Below, one piece after another: positions 13,413 to 25,400 of a stretch of DNA of 64,000 nt. Every line of letters starts with the position of its first letter. Position 1 is the first letter of the stretch. The stretch is from Lagopus muta (lineage: Eukaryota; Chordata; Aves; Galliformes; Phasianidae), in assembly GCF_023343835.1 (NCBI RefSeq), contig NC_064437.1, positions 15,619,501 to 15,683,500 on the forward strand. Direction: 5' to 3'. The notes under the pieces are model-generated. The model ran no database searches, was not told the origin of the DNA, and saw nothing but the letters and a program-made list of their open reading frames with translations. Position numbers and translations under genes: made by a program.

Positions 13413-16400
13413 GTAAGGACTGTTTCAGAAATAGAGTATTATCCCATGAAGTATTGCAGCATTTGTGAATTAATATTAGAAATCTACTTTAGCATGATAA
13501 CTGCTTTAATCATTTCCAAGTACAAGAAAACTATGCTTTCTCTTGCTGAGTAATACTGAGTGCTGCATCTTTGTTCACTTTCCTTTCTGAGACTGTTGCA
13601 AATCAATATTTCTTCAAGGAATAAAAATGCTTACATGGGCCTTATAGAGCTTCCTGATTTTGGTAATCTGTGCTGTCTTTCTTCTAATTCCCCACTAATT
13701 GAAGTGTGTTTCTTAATACTGGGTATAGTGTTTTTTCTTTTCTTTTTGACTATTTTTTAAAATGGGAAGTTGCTAACCTCTTTCTAAATACTTTGTGATG
13801 AAAAAGCAGATCTGATCCTAAAATAAATAGGCAAATCTGGATCCAATTTGATGATTGTGATTTTTGCCATGTACAAAATCATTAGCACATTCCTGGACTG
13901 AACACAAGGTCTTGTGACAAGAAATCTTAATTTAGGTATCTTTATGCTCAAATATTGGATCACCCCAGCTTTTTCAGTCAAATGAAAACATCAATAATTG
14001 ACATGGCATTCCAAGTATTTCAAATTACCTGGAAGGTACTGCTTATGGCAAATGAGTAGAAAGGTGTTAACACCGTGGTTTCTCCAATTCTTTATTTTCC
14101 AAACTAGGTATTTTTACTTCTCTCATGTCTGAGATTCATTGTACGTAATGTGCCATGAAACATAATGCAGTTTTTTCTCTTGCAATCTAATTTTTGTAAT
14201 TGTGTCAGAATCATCATGTCCTAATATTCAAGAGATTTGCTGTGATTCTTTGAAAAACACAGGATTACTACAGTATTATAAAGAAACCTATGGACCTGAG
14301 CACAATTAAAAAGCGTCTGGAACATAATTACTACACAAAAGCTGCAGAATGCATTGATGACTTCAAAACTATGTTCCTGAACTGCTACATATATAACAAG
14401 GTAAGTGAAACTAACACCTCTTATTGGTAATCAATTGTAATGAACGCCAACAAGTCTAAATTAGTGGATACTTCTATCTACCTATAGAACTTGTCAATGT
14501 TTTCAACATTTCTTGAAGCTAGTTCCATTTGAAATGGGAGAGGGCTTTGCTGCTAGGTTTAACTGAAGACAGAGGTGACGCTTAACTTGCTGCTAACATC
14601 TGAATGCATAGTTATCATAACATGAGGGTTCTGCTGGCGAAACTTCAAGGTTTATTTTGCACAGCTTACAACACAGTGTAACAGCCAGACAAGTCCAAGG
14701 TTAGTTACTCTGAGGCATGCTTCTCTCCTTCATTAAGCTTAAGACAAACTAACTTAAGCTGAAGTGTGAGTATCTCCTTGAGCTTTGGCTATGCTTAAGT
14801 ATCTTTAAGCTTTCTTCAGATCATAGGAATGAATAAAGGAATTGCAGCCCCGCTCCCTTTTCCCTTTGCTATGGGAAGCATGTGATTGTACAAGCAAATA
14901 GGACAGGGCAGGGTGGGGGAAAGGGGCTATTAGATAGGGAACAGGGATGACTAGTGTCTCTCTGATACAGGCGACATGTTGCTATCTGTTCAATGTAGAC
15001 TACGGTTAGTTGAAAAAGTAGCACTTTATTACTGCAGCTTTTTCTCCTGCACTCTGAATGCTATCAACTATATTTTGCAGCCAGGTGATGACATTGTGTT
15101 TATGGCCCAAGAACTAGAAAAAGTGTTCATGCAGAAAATAGCACAAATGCCACCAGAAGAAATACTGATGCCCAACAAAGGAAAAAGAAAAGAAAAGCTG
15201 ACAGAAGGTAATGGCTTTGTGCTGAATTGTTAACATTAGATAAAAGCTGGGAACAGAGAGTCCTCTGTAACTTGTCACAACTCAGCACAGGAGTAGTTGG
15301 GATGCTCTCTATCTTTCCCAGAATATACTGAACCAGTAACACTACTGCAAAGCTTTGGCAGATTCAGTGCAGCTGTAATGTTGTAAAGGAACTTTCTACT
15401 AATGAAATGTATTTAAGACGAGGGAAAAACACTCACCAGAATGAGAACTGACAACACCATCAGTAGTGCAATAGCATAGTTTTATATATGAAACAGTGCC
15501 CTTGACTGAATCATCATTCTTGTGGACAAGACATCTCAAACTAATGATGAAATTACGTAGTAGATACTACAAATTACATTGGGAAGCCTAATTAAAATGG
15601 TCCAGGAGATTAGCTTCAACTCATTACTCATCTTTGACCTCCTGTGTTGTCTTAATTGCTCTTGTAACCTGCTTCATTACCTTGACAAATGTTTCATTTG
15701 AACAAAATTCTTCTTTCAACACTGCCAGACAAATAAATTTATTAATAGAAGTGGACTATTTAGTGTCTTGAATTGTACATGCATCCCAGTGGATGAATTT
15801 GGAGGCCTTCAAGGTAGTCTCCCACATGGGCCTGGAACTGATGTCAGTTGCTGGATCTATGTTAGCTCTAATGAAAAGATGTTGCACCTTAATAGGAAGT
15901 AAGTGTTTGTTGAACAGGTATAAGCAGTTCCCAGAAATTTTGAGAAATGCATTGGAAACTGAGCAGGTCTTAAATTATGACAATTATACACTCATAAGTC
16001 AGTCTTTCTCATACTGAAGCTGTTTAAGACCACTTATATCCTTTACGTACACAAACATGCAACTTGTATGAATTTTGAAATGTTTTAAGGACTACAATTT
16101 CACGTGTATGCAGAATGATTTAGTATTTTCTCTGCAAGTACTTCTCTTTTCTTACAATATAGGGGGCTTAGCATGTTGTCTATTAAATCACTTCTCTGAG
16201 GTTAATCCGCAGTTTCCTTGATGCCAACTATCCATAACTTGACGCAGTGCTCTAGCTGAGATAGAGGAGTTGAGTAGAGGATAAAAAACATTGCTCTATA
16301 TATCAAAGCTTTTATTTGTATTTATTACTTATATAGTTTGTGTGTGGAAGATGTATTATTTAAAACTGTCCACTATGATCAACTGCACTATTTAAGGCAT

Positions 16401-19400
16401 AACTCAAAACTTTTTAAAAATAACCAGAACCTCAGCAGCCAAACAGTGGGACTTCATCTAAACAGAGAACAAGGCAGAAACAACCTGAAAGTGGTGAGCA
16501 GCCTACAGCAATAACTCAAGAGCTACAGAAGACCACACCACCTCCTTTGTCTGCAGCTCAGCTGACTACTTTAATGCCAGCTGCCATCCCTATCACAAAA
16601 GTAAGTTACCTCAAATAACTTTTGGAATGAAAGGTATTGAAATCACTGCTCCAGGCATGAACAGCAAGACCAAAAAAGTCATGTTTATTGCAGGATCTCT
16701 TCGAAACTTCTATTGTGACAGAGGATAATAAGAGATCTAATATATATTTTAGGTCTCTGTTAAATAACTGGGCTACTATTATTTCTAGAAAGCATGCAGA
16801 AATTGGAATGACTGCTTGGTAGATGTTCATTTTTTTATAAATATCAATTGAAGATTGTTTTTCCTCAAAGTAAACTAAAAAGCTCATTCTCGAAGTGTAT
16901 TTCCACACTTTTGCAAGTTTTGCCTTGATGTAGGAATTCTTTCCTTGTGATCCAGATAAAGGTTTTAGTATTGAAATAAGATTTTTCTAAGTTCTATTCA
17001 AAAACTTCTCATGTTTTCAATTAAAGTGCTTGAGTTCCCAAAATAGCATATTAGTTGAAACACTAACTAGCTGGGAAAGGTGTTCATAGCTCACAAAAGC
17101 ATTTGTTAATTGCTGTATGAATTGTATGTGGATGTCTGACACTTCTGATTAAATGAACAGGCTTGTATTGGCTTAGCTTTCTTTATCCATTTCCAACAAG
17201 GCACGTGTACTAGGTCCTCTTACAGTGTATATTTACATTTACTACAGATCTGAACACGAACGGACAAAGCAAGTTCACCTCCTCTAGACCAAATACCACT
17301 TGGGGTTTAAAAAAATTATAGACATAAATCGTTCTGCCAGTTTAACATAAACTACAGTAACTTTTTTTGCTTTCCATAGTAGTCACTTGAGTATTTCATA
17401 ACCTATTGGTTTCTTTGAGTCTTCTCAATTGGCTAAAAGCTACCCACAACCTACTTCCCATTCTTTCCTTTAAACTTAAGAGTAAGCTTGATGTTGGCTC
17501 ATAATGTCTTGCAGATTCTCAGTCTAAACTTGGGGAAATACTATGTTCTTTTGGTTTTGATACTTGTAGAATTCTTGACATTTCTTTTTTTTTTTTTTTT
17601 GTATGGTTTCAAAGCTGACCTCCCACTGTTCTGGATGTACATCTTTTAAACTTAAAGATTTCATTTTTCTAGACAAAAAAAGGCGTGAAAAGGAAGGCCG
17701 ACACTACAACTCCTACTACTTCAATACTCACAACAAGCAGTGAATCTTCTGCAACATGTAATGAAAGAAAAACTTTTAAAACATGCAAAGGTGAAAATGA
17801 ATGTATGATACCAAAGAAGATTCTGAAGAAAGGCTTACCAGATTCTCAGCAATCACCTAGAGTTCTTAAAAAGATTCAGTTGTCAAAACAACTAAAATAT
17901 TGTAATGAAATTCTTAAAGAAATGTTCTCAAAGAAACATTCAGCATATGCATGGCCTTTCTTAAAATCTGCAGATGTTGTATCCTTCTCACTTGGTGAGA
18001 AAAAAGGGATCACCAAATGTCCTGCAGATTTGGGAACCATTAAAGTAAGTATGTTTTAGAGGGGATTGGACAACTTCTTCACTTAAATAACTTGTGTAAT
18101 CATGTTGGATTTTAATAGCATTAGCTGAAAAAGTCATGAAAGCTGCTTTTCATTTGAAAGAAATAGTTTGAGAGAACAGCTGCTCTGCTCACTAAAAAGC
18201 AACTGTTTACTGAAGTTCTTCAGAGCCTCGTGGTGACTATGTACATACTGGCTAATCCACAAGCTAATAGCAGTAGTGCTGAGAATTACCTTTTTAATCA
18301 GGCTGCTAGTAAAGCATATTAAGTCTCTTTCAGTACGTGTGATGCTGTTGCTAGTGTTATATAAAACAAAATGTTTTATATTGCCTACTTCTGCTTCTGT
18401 CCAAACCCCTTCAACCCCTTTAGTGCCTAGAATCCTCAAGCACTGGATATGTGTGATACCTTTCACCTTTTCTGTGAAAATTAACCCTCCTCCAGGTGGA
18501 TACTGGTGGTCAGTAGCCTACAAATTCTAGGCAGATCGCTCTAGGGCTGAGTTGGTTAGCCAATTTATACCAAGGCTATGGAGCCACTTTTAAAGTTAAT
18601 GCCTAAACTTCTATTCACTTTCTTTCCCCCTAGAAAAAAATGGATAATTTTGAATATAGAGATATACAAGAATTTGCCACAGATGTTAGATTAATGTTCA
18701 TGAATTGCTACAAACGTAATTCTCCAGACCATGAAGTGGTTGCCATGGCAAAAAAACTTCAGGTGAGTTATTACTGAAGTCAGATTTGAAATAGAAAAAG
18801 ACTTGAGGATTTTCTTGGTCATTTAGGCCCTGATGTACCATCTGCTGTGATCAGCTCCTCTGATGTGTAGTTCTAGAAAACAAACAGGAGCTTCACAATG
18901 CTTTGAGAAATCTGAGATGTTTATTTGCTGTTCCTAAACAAAATCCTTTAGGATGTTTTTGAGACTCACTTTGCCAAAATTCCTGATGAACCAGCTACAA
19001 GTGTTCTTCTGCCACAGCATGCAAGAGAAATTACAAAAGCTTATTCCAGGGACAGCAGCAGTGATGACTCTTCAGAAGAAAAATCAACTGAAGACTTTAA
19101 AAAGGAGAGAACAGTGTACCTTGCAAAACTTCAGGAGCAGGTAACTACTAGGAGTCAACATCGTGATTGTAATGTCTCTGGTAGTGCCCTTGCAATTGTC
19201 TATTCTAAGGCTTAGCACCAAGAATCAGTGTTTACAGGACTCTACAGTCACCTGGATTTTGAAAAACTAAACTTGATTCTGTTTGGAAGTACTTCCAAAC
19301 ATTAACAATCTGCAAGTGCCTTAGCAAATACAAACTGTTTCTATTGAAATGTCATCTAGTGCTCTTGCCTAGCATTTTTTTTAGATAAGACATGTCTTTT

Positions 19401-22400
19401 GAGCAAAAATAAGACTGTTGCCATGATACCATGGATGACAGCATCCAGGTACTCCACACACAGAGTCATATGCTTCTGAATGGCATTTGCTTCATTTTAT
19501 ACGGCTAAAAAGCTCTCTTATGCTCAGTCTGTCAAGGTGTGTTAGCTCCTTTACATAGTCAGGAATATGCTTTTGAGACACATAAAAGCAAGTCATAAAT
19601 TCTATGTTAGAAATCTTAGTATAAAATAAAATAAAGTTTTTTCAACTACTGCCAACAGCATGAATATCATGGCTGTGTCTTACTATCTAACAGTGTGATA
19701 GTTCTAATTTTTGCCTGACATAACAAGTCAAGCTGCTACTGTATCTATAATCCAGGGAGGGAGTAAGTTTTGGTTCTGCTAGTCAAATAAGGAACAACTT
19801 AGCGTTCATTTCTTCCCAGAGTAGGACATAAAACATGAATTCACGAATATTGGCCTGAAGATAACTAATTCTACAAGACAGCCTTCACCACAGTTAAGTA
19901 TTTCAGTGTGGTTGAAAACTATATTCTCAGTCTAATTCCTCTTTATAATCTATTAGAGGTTTAAATAAACTTCCTATAAAGCTATGTCAACATGTGATAC
20001 AAAACAGCTAGCTGGGAATAAAGTACCTTGGGTTTGCAGATTGAAGATGCCCATGCCCAGCCCAGCTAGCTCAATGCAGTAATCACATAAAGCATTTACA
20101 TGCTTCCCAAATGCCTGAAATTGAAGAGAAGCCACTGGACAGTACTACAGTGAATTTCTTATTTTGCTATTTAGTTTTCACAGTTTGCTGGAAGATGCAT
20201 GCTCTTAGACAAGCCTGCAAAAAAAAAAAAAAAAGTAGCTTTATTTTCTAAACATCTTGTCTGTGACTATTTTTATTTTTCTTAATAGACTAAGATGTTT
20301 AAAAAACAAGTCTTGTTTGGAGAGCAAACATTAATATCCATTATAAGCCAGAGATCTGATTTTTATATATAGAACCAGTTCACCATTCCTATTACATTAC
20401 TTAAGACTCTCAGCTTTTTATTTTTCTTTTGATAGCTTAAAGCTGTTCACCAGCAGTTGCGGGCTTTGACCAGAGCATCCTTACCTAGATCAAAAAAGAA
20501 AAAAGAGAAGGCTAAGAAAGAAAAGGGGAAGAACAAGGAAAAAGCTAAAGCAAGCCTGATTCAAAAGAAGAAAGATCTAAAACACAAGAAATCTAAGAAA
20601 AAGCAGTCTTCAAACATGTAAGTGCGGGGGACTTGTGTGGGTGGAAAATTATTTTAAACTACAGTTACTGCAGTAAATTTCTTTTTGCAGTCAATCAAAG
20701 AAAACCATCCAGCAGGTCTTGTTGGCACATAAGTCAGAAGATGATGATGGTGCCAAGCCTATGACTTATGATGAAAAAAGGCAGTTGAGTTTGAACATAA
20801 ATAAGCTGCCTGGAGATAAGCTTGGGAAAGTAGTCCATATAATACAATCAAGAGAACCATCACTGAGGAATTCTAGCCCTGATGAGATAGAAATAGACTT
20901 TGAAACTTTAAAGGCTTCAACACTCAGAGAATTAGAGAAATATGTGGCAACCTGTTTGAGGAAGAGACCAAGAAAGCAGCATGGTATGTAGAATAAATTA
21001 TGTTTCAAAAGAACAAACAGATCAATTCTCTGTTTTGCTGAGGTGTTAACTTCTATCTCACACAGCCAAAAAAGCAATGAAGTCAAAAGAGCAGCTTCTT
21101 TCTGAGAGGAAACAAGAACTGGAGAAGAGACTACTGGATGTCAATGGTCAGATAAATCCAAAGAAAGAGAACTACAAATGTAACGTGAATTTCATTTATT
21201 TGCAACAAAAATCTTGAAGTGGCAATTTGGCCTGTGTACTGTTATGTAAATGGAGACTTTCTTCAGAATATTTAAGGTCTTAGACTTCTCTAGGTTTTAA
21301 GATTGCATTTGCTGCTGTGACACCATAGGAACAGGCAGCTACTTGTCCTGTATAAAACCTCTTCCTTATTTCTCCTATCTAATCCTTTAATAAAAGTAAA
21401 AATAACATTTTTCACTTTTGCAATAGAAGACATGACACAAACTTTACTAGCCCCACAACTGTCAGGCTATAGCTGATAGCCAACACTAAATAGAGAAAGC
21501 TAGTTGAATGACTTTAAAATATCCTAGAAATAAAAGCTACAAGAAGCAATTAAGTTATTAACATAATGTTGGGTGAAGATGGAGGAGGCAGGCTAGAAAA
21601 TACTTTAAATTGGTATTTGGCTTCATTACAAGGGAGAACTGAAGCTAGCATTTAGCAAATGTGTGTCTAAGAAAATAGGTATATTGGTATAGGCTTCTTG
21701 TTTCCCAAGCTTCCACTGGAGAAACAACTTTGAGGAAAAGCTTTTTTGTCTGAACAAGATTGTAAACTAAGCTTAAGCTAACCCTGCGGATGTAAAACAG
21801 TCATACAGTGAGGAGGTGACAAAAGATAATTCTAGATTACACATAGTGTAGGAAAGAGGAGAACCAACTATAGCAAAGGCCTCAGTATGCAAACCTGGCA
21901 GCACTAATAAGCACAACCAGACTTAAGAGCAGGAAAAACTACGGTGGAAACCATGCTTGAATTGTGTCTTACAGTAGCACATATCTTAACCTAGTTTAGG
22001 CTTGTAAGTTGTGTGTTTGCAGCTATTAATTGGCTATTTCATTTACCCAAGCTCACTGCCAATAAATCTCTGTTCTATAAAGGTCTTGAATCTGATGGAA
22101 AGATGACAGGGTAATGGTAGAAGACTAGCAGTCATATGGGAAAACAGCCCTTATAAAGAAGATCCTAGGCTTGTAGATGGAGACCTACTGCAGGATGTTT
22201 CAACGTCTTCCTTTTTATTCTGCAGTTGAAAGTAATGCTGAGTCCAGTATTAGACCAAGCCGACTGAGTGAAAGCAGCAACACTAGCAGCTCCTCGGACA
22301 CGAGCAGCAGCACTAGCAGTGCTTCCAGCTCCTCAGACAGCAGTGACTCTGAATCAGGTCAGAAAGCTTTCTTTTGTTTCTGTCTGGGCAGAATATCTGT

Positions 22401-25400
22401 CTTCCTAATTTGCACCTATTGCTCCAAATGCTTACCAAGGACTTAAATAATTCATACAGGTTTCTTCTATGTTGAGGACTCAATTCTAGTTGTTATTAAA
22501 TGAATGTCTCACAATTGAGTTAAAAATGAATAACGAAACAACAGTGAAGAACTGCAGAAACTAAAATCTGTTAGAAAGAAGTCTGTGTGTCTGACAGAGA
22601 CCTGACCACCAGGCTACAGCTTACTTCTGTGGGTTTTTGCATTGCCTCTCTCTTTTCTTTTTCTTTTTTTTTTAACTACTAATTGAAAGTTGAACTTTCA
22701 AAGGGACAAAATGGCCAACAATGCTGGCTGGAGTGCCAAAATCTGCCAAGGTGCTTAAGATTTCTCACATTTGTTCATGGTGTAGTGTGGTGCTGTAGCA
22801 TCATGATGCTGGAATTACGCTTCTCTATGTGGAACACTTCTTATTCTTCCGGGGCAGAGTAGATCCTCCCCCACATTTGAGTGGTAGGCATCCGTATGAG
22901 GCAACAGTCTTAAGTTAGATGAATCCCACACATGCCCTTGAATGCAGAAAAGCAAATAGTGGAATCACGGAGGGTAGCAAAGATCTTGATCCTGCAGGGA
23001 TTTGTATGTGCTAAATCTGGGAAAAGTTCCATAAAACATCAAACTGAAGTATGCAAGATAAGACCATTCCTTTCCATGTGGAGTTTGGCTCTTTGGGTAC
23101 ACACCCATCTTATGACTTGTACTTGTAAATAATGCTACATATGCAGTGACTTTCTTTTTTTCCCATTCCTCTCTTTCTGCCCACCTCACTGAATTTACAG
23201 TTACAGAAACATGCTCAGAACAGAGTGGAATGAGGCAAAACTGCCTAACTTCTTTGGAACAACCTAAGGTAAACTGACTGTTGTGGATATAACTTTTCAT
23301 CTCAGTAGTTAATTGGTACATCCGACAGTATTGGGAAGTGCACAAGATAAGCAGGAAATAATGAACATAGCTTGAATACTACTTGCTCTGTAGGACTGAC
23401 TCAGCAATGTAGAATCTACTTAATAAAGGTATATTTTGCTTTTTTATGGAAGATGAGTGTAAAAAACCCATTATGAATACTGGAAGTTCTCTGTTGGATG
23501 AAGGTGGGGAGAGGACAGAGAATGCTTCCTTCCTTCTCTGCCACCCACCAAAAGTCCTTACTAAAACTTAATAATTGACAACAAAACACAAAGTGATGAT
23601 CTGGTGGGCTTCTATCAGACCAAAGCAGGGGATTTTACTCCACCGGGATTTGTCAACTAAACTCTCATGAAAGCCACACTACAAAAGGACTACTGCACCT
23701 GAAAAATGCTGTAAAGGGAGGGAGAGAGAGAATCAAACAATTATTAAATTAAGATTTTTATTTGAGCATATTAATTAGTGCCTTCTCTTCCCAGAGAACA
23801 TCACTGTGCTTACAGAGAATGTCCTACAATGCTGTTCTGCAAGTACAGCCCTCATCTGTTGCTAGTAGCTTGCAAAACCATGGATCACCTGAACCACAGC
23901 TGTTGTCTCCCATTGTGCTACAGAAGCTTAAGCCTTTACAGAGTAAATCTCTTAAATCAGCAGAACAAAATGCTAAGTCTCCCTCAGGTAACAACTTTAT
24001 GGCAAGAATCATGGCTATGTGAGTGAACCTTGAAGAAAGAAAGGTGGTAGAATTGGTGTTCACACTGCTCAGTAAGCTTATCTTGAAGTTTTGGAAGTTA
24101 TTGGGTGAGTAATAGCGAAGGTTTTTACATGGTATGGACTAATTAGGAACATGGTATAAGCAAAAGTATGTCAAATAGGATATAGTTTTATTACTCTGGT
24201 GCTAAGACTGGGATAGAACACTATTAAAACAGAGAGGTTCATGCCTCCCTCCCTCAATGAAGAGAGCCAGCAACTGGAGGCAATGATGCCTTAATACACC
24301 TAAAGTTACAGGAAGTACTTCAAGGCAGGAGTTAAATGCTTAATTTTTTGCCATCATTGTTCAAGTTAACATATGAAGTACTTATTAGCTGCACTAGCAC
24401 CACAGGCCTTCTGAACTGATCAGTTATCTAAACATATCAGCTATAAGTCACTATGAAATGTGATTAAGAAATTGTTTTCTTTCTCTTCAATCAGAAGGTC
24501 TCAATTCAGACACTCCTCAGTTGTTTAGTAAAAGACAGCTGGTAGTTGATAATCTGAAAAAAAAAAAATTAAAACCTAATAAAAAGAAGTCATAGCGCAG
24601 CTAGGTAGTTTTGCAGTTGGTAGCTACAAAGTAGCTAGGTAGCCTTTGTAGTTGGCACATTCACAGCTCTAAACAGTAAGATGCAGAACTGCAGTGTGTA
24701 GGTTCTGGGAAACCATTCACCTCTTCTTTCTCAGGTATGCTTGCAGGTGTATGTGCTTTGCAAGATACTTCAGTCAAGCAAATGCCTCAGACTGCTCGAA
24801 GGACAGATCAGCCTTTTGATATCCAGTGTACACAGGCTGTTCCAGAGGTGAATACATCTCTCCAATACATTATTTCAAATAATTATTTTAAGGCATATCT
24901 ATTTCTTTAAATTAATGTAACACTCCAGTCTTGAGTCTGATGCAAAGAAAGCCACTTTAGAACAATAATAAAACATTTACCTAAAAGCCCACTAAATATG
25001 TGATTCTTATCCTTTAATAGGAACATGAATTCATTGGACACAATATAAAAAGGAAGAGTTTGGCATTGACTGAAGTGCATCAACTTTATAATGCACTATA
25101 AGACTCACTTATTCTCGTTTTCAGTGCTGAAGTTTAAATTCAGGTAGTCCTTGTAGTCATATATGTCAAAAGCTCACCTGTAAACCTACAGCTGTGCAGA
25201 GAGATGAACAATTCATACTGTGTGTTCTTGCTCTCTAGAAATATCAAGCTCCAGAAGCTTAACAAGAATCTAGAGGCTTTTTCTTTCTGTGAAATATTTA
25301 AACGCCATCTCCATGCTCTTGGAGAGCATGCTGCTTAGGAGGGCCTCTGCATAAAGAAGCTATTGATGTCATTGCCACAGCATGATCTCTTCTATCTTTG

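Noticed and set aside
18041-18044. Frameshift or assembly error explaining the odd BRDT BD2 loop
   Set aside because: The loop has normal length and is flanked on both sides by in-frame conserved residues (YAWPF before, DLGTIK after); a compensating pair of shifts is possible but less simple.
17685-18059. Stand-alone 124-codon gene
   Set aside because: It is BRDT exon 5 (17673-18044) plus a few intron codons.
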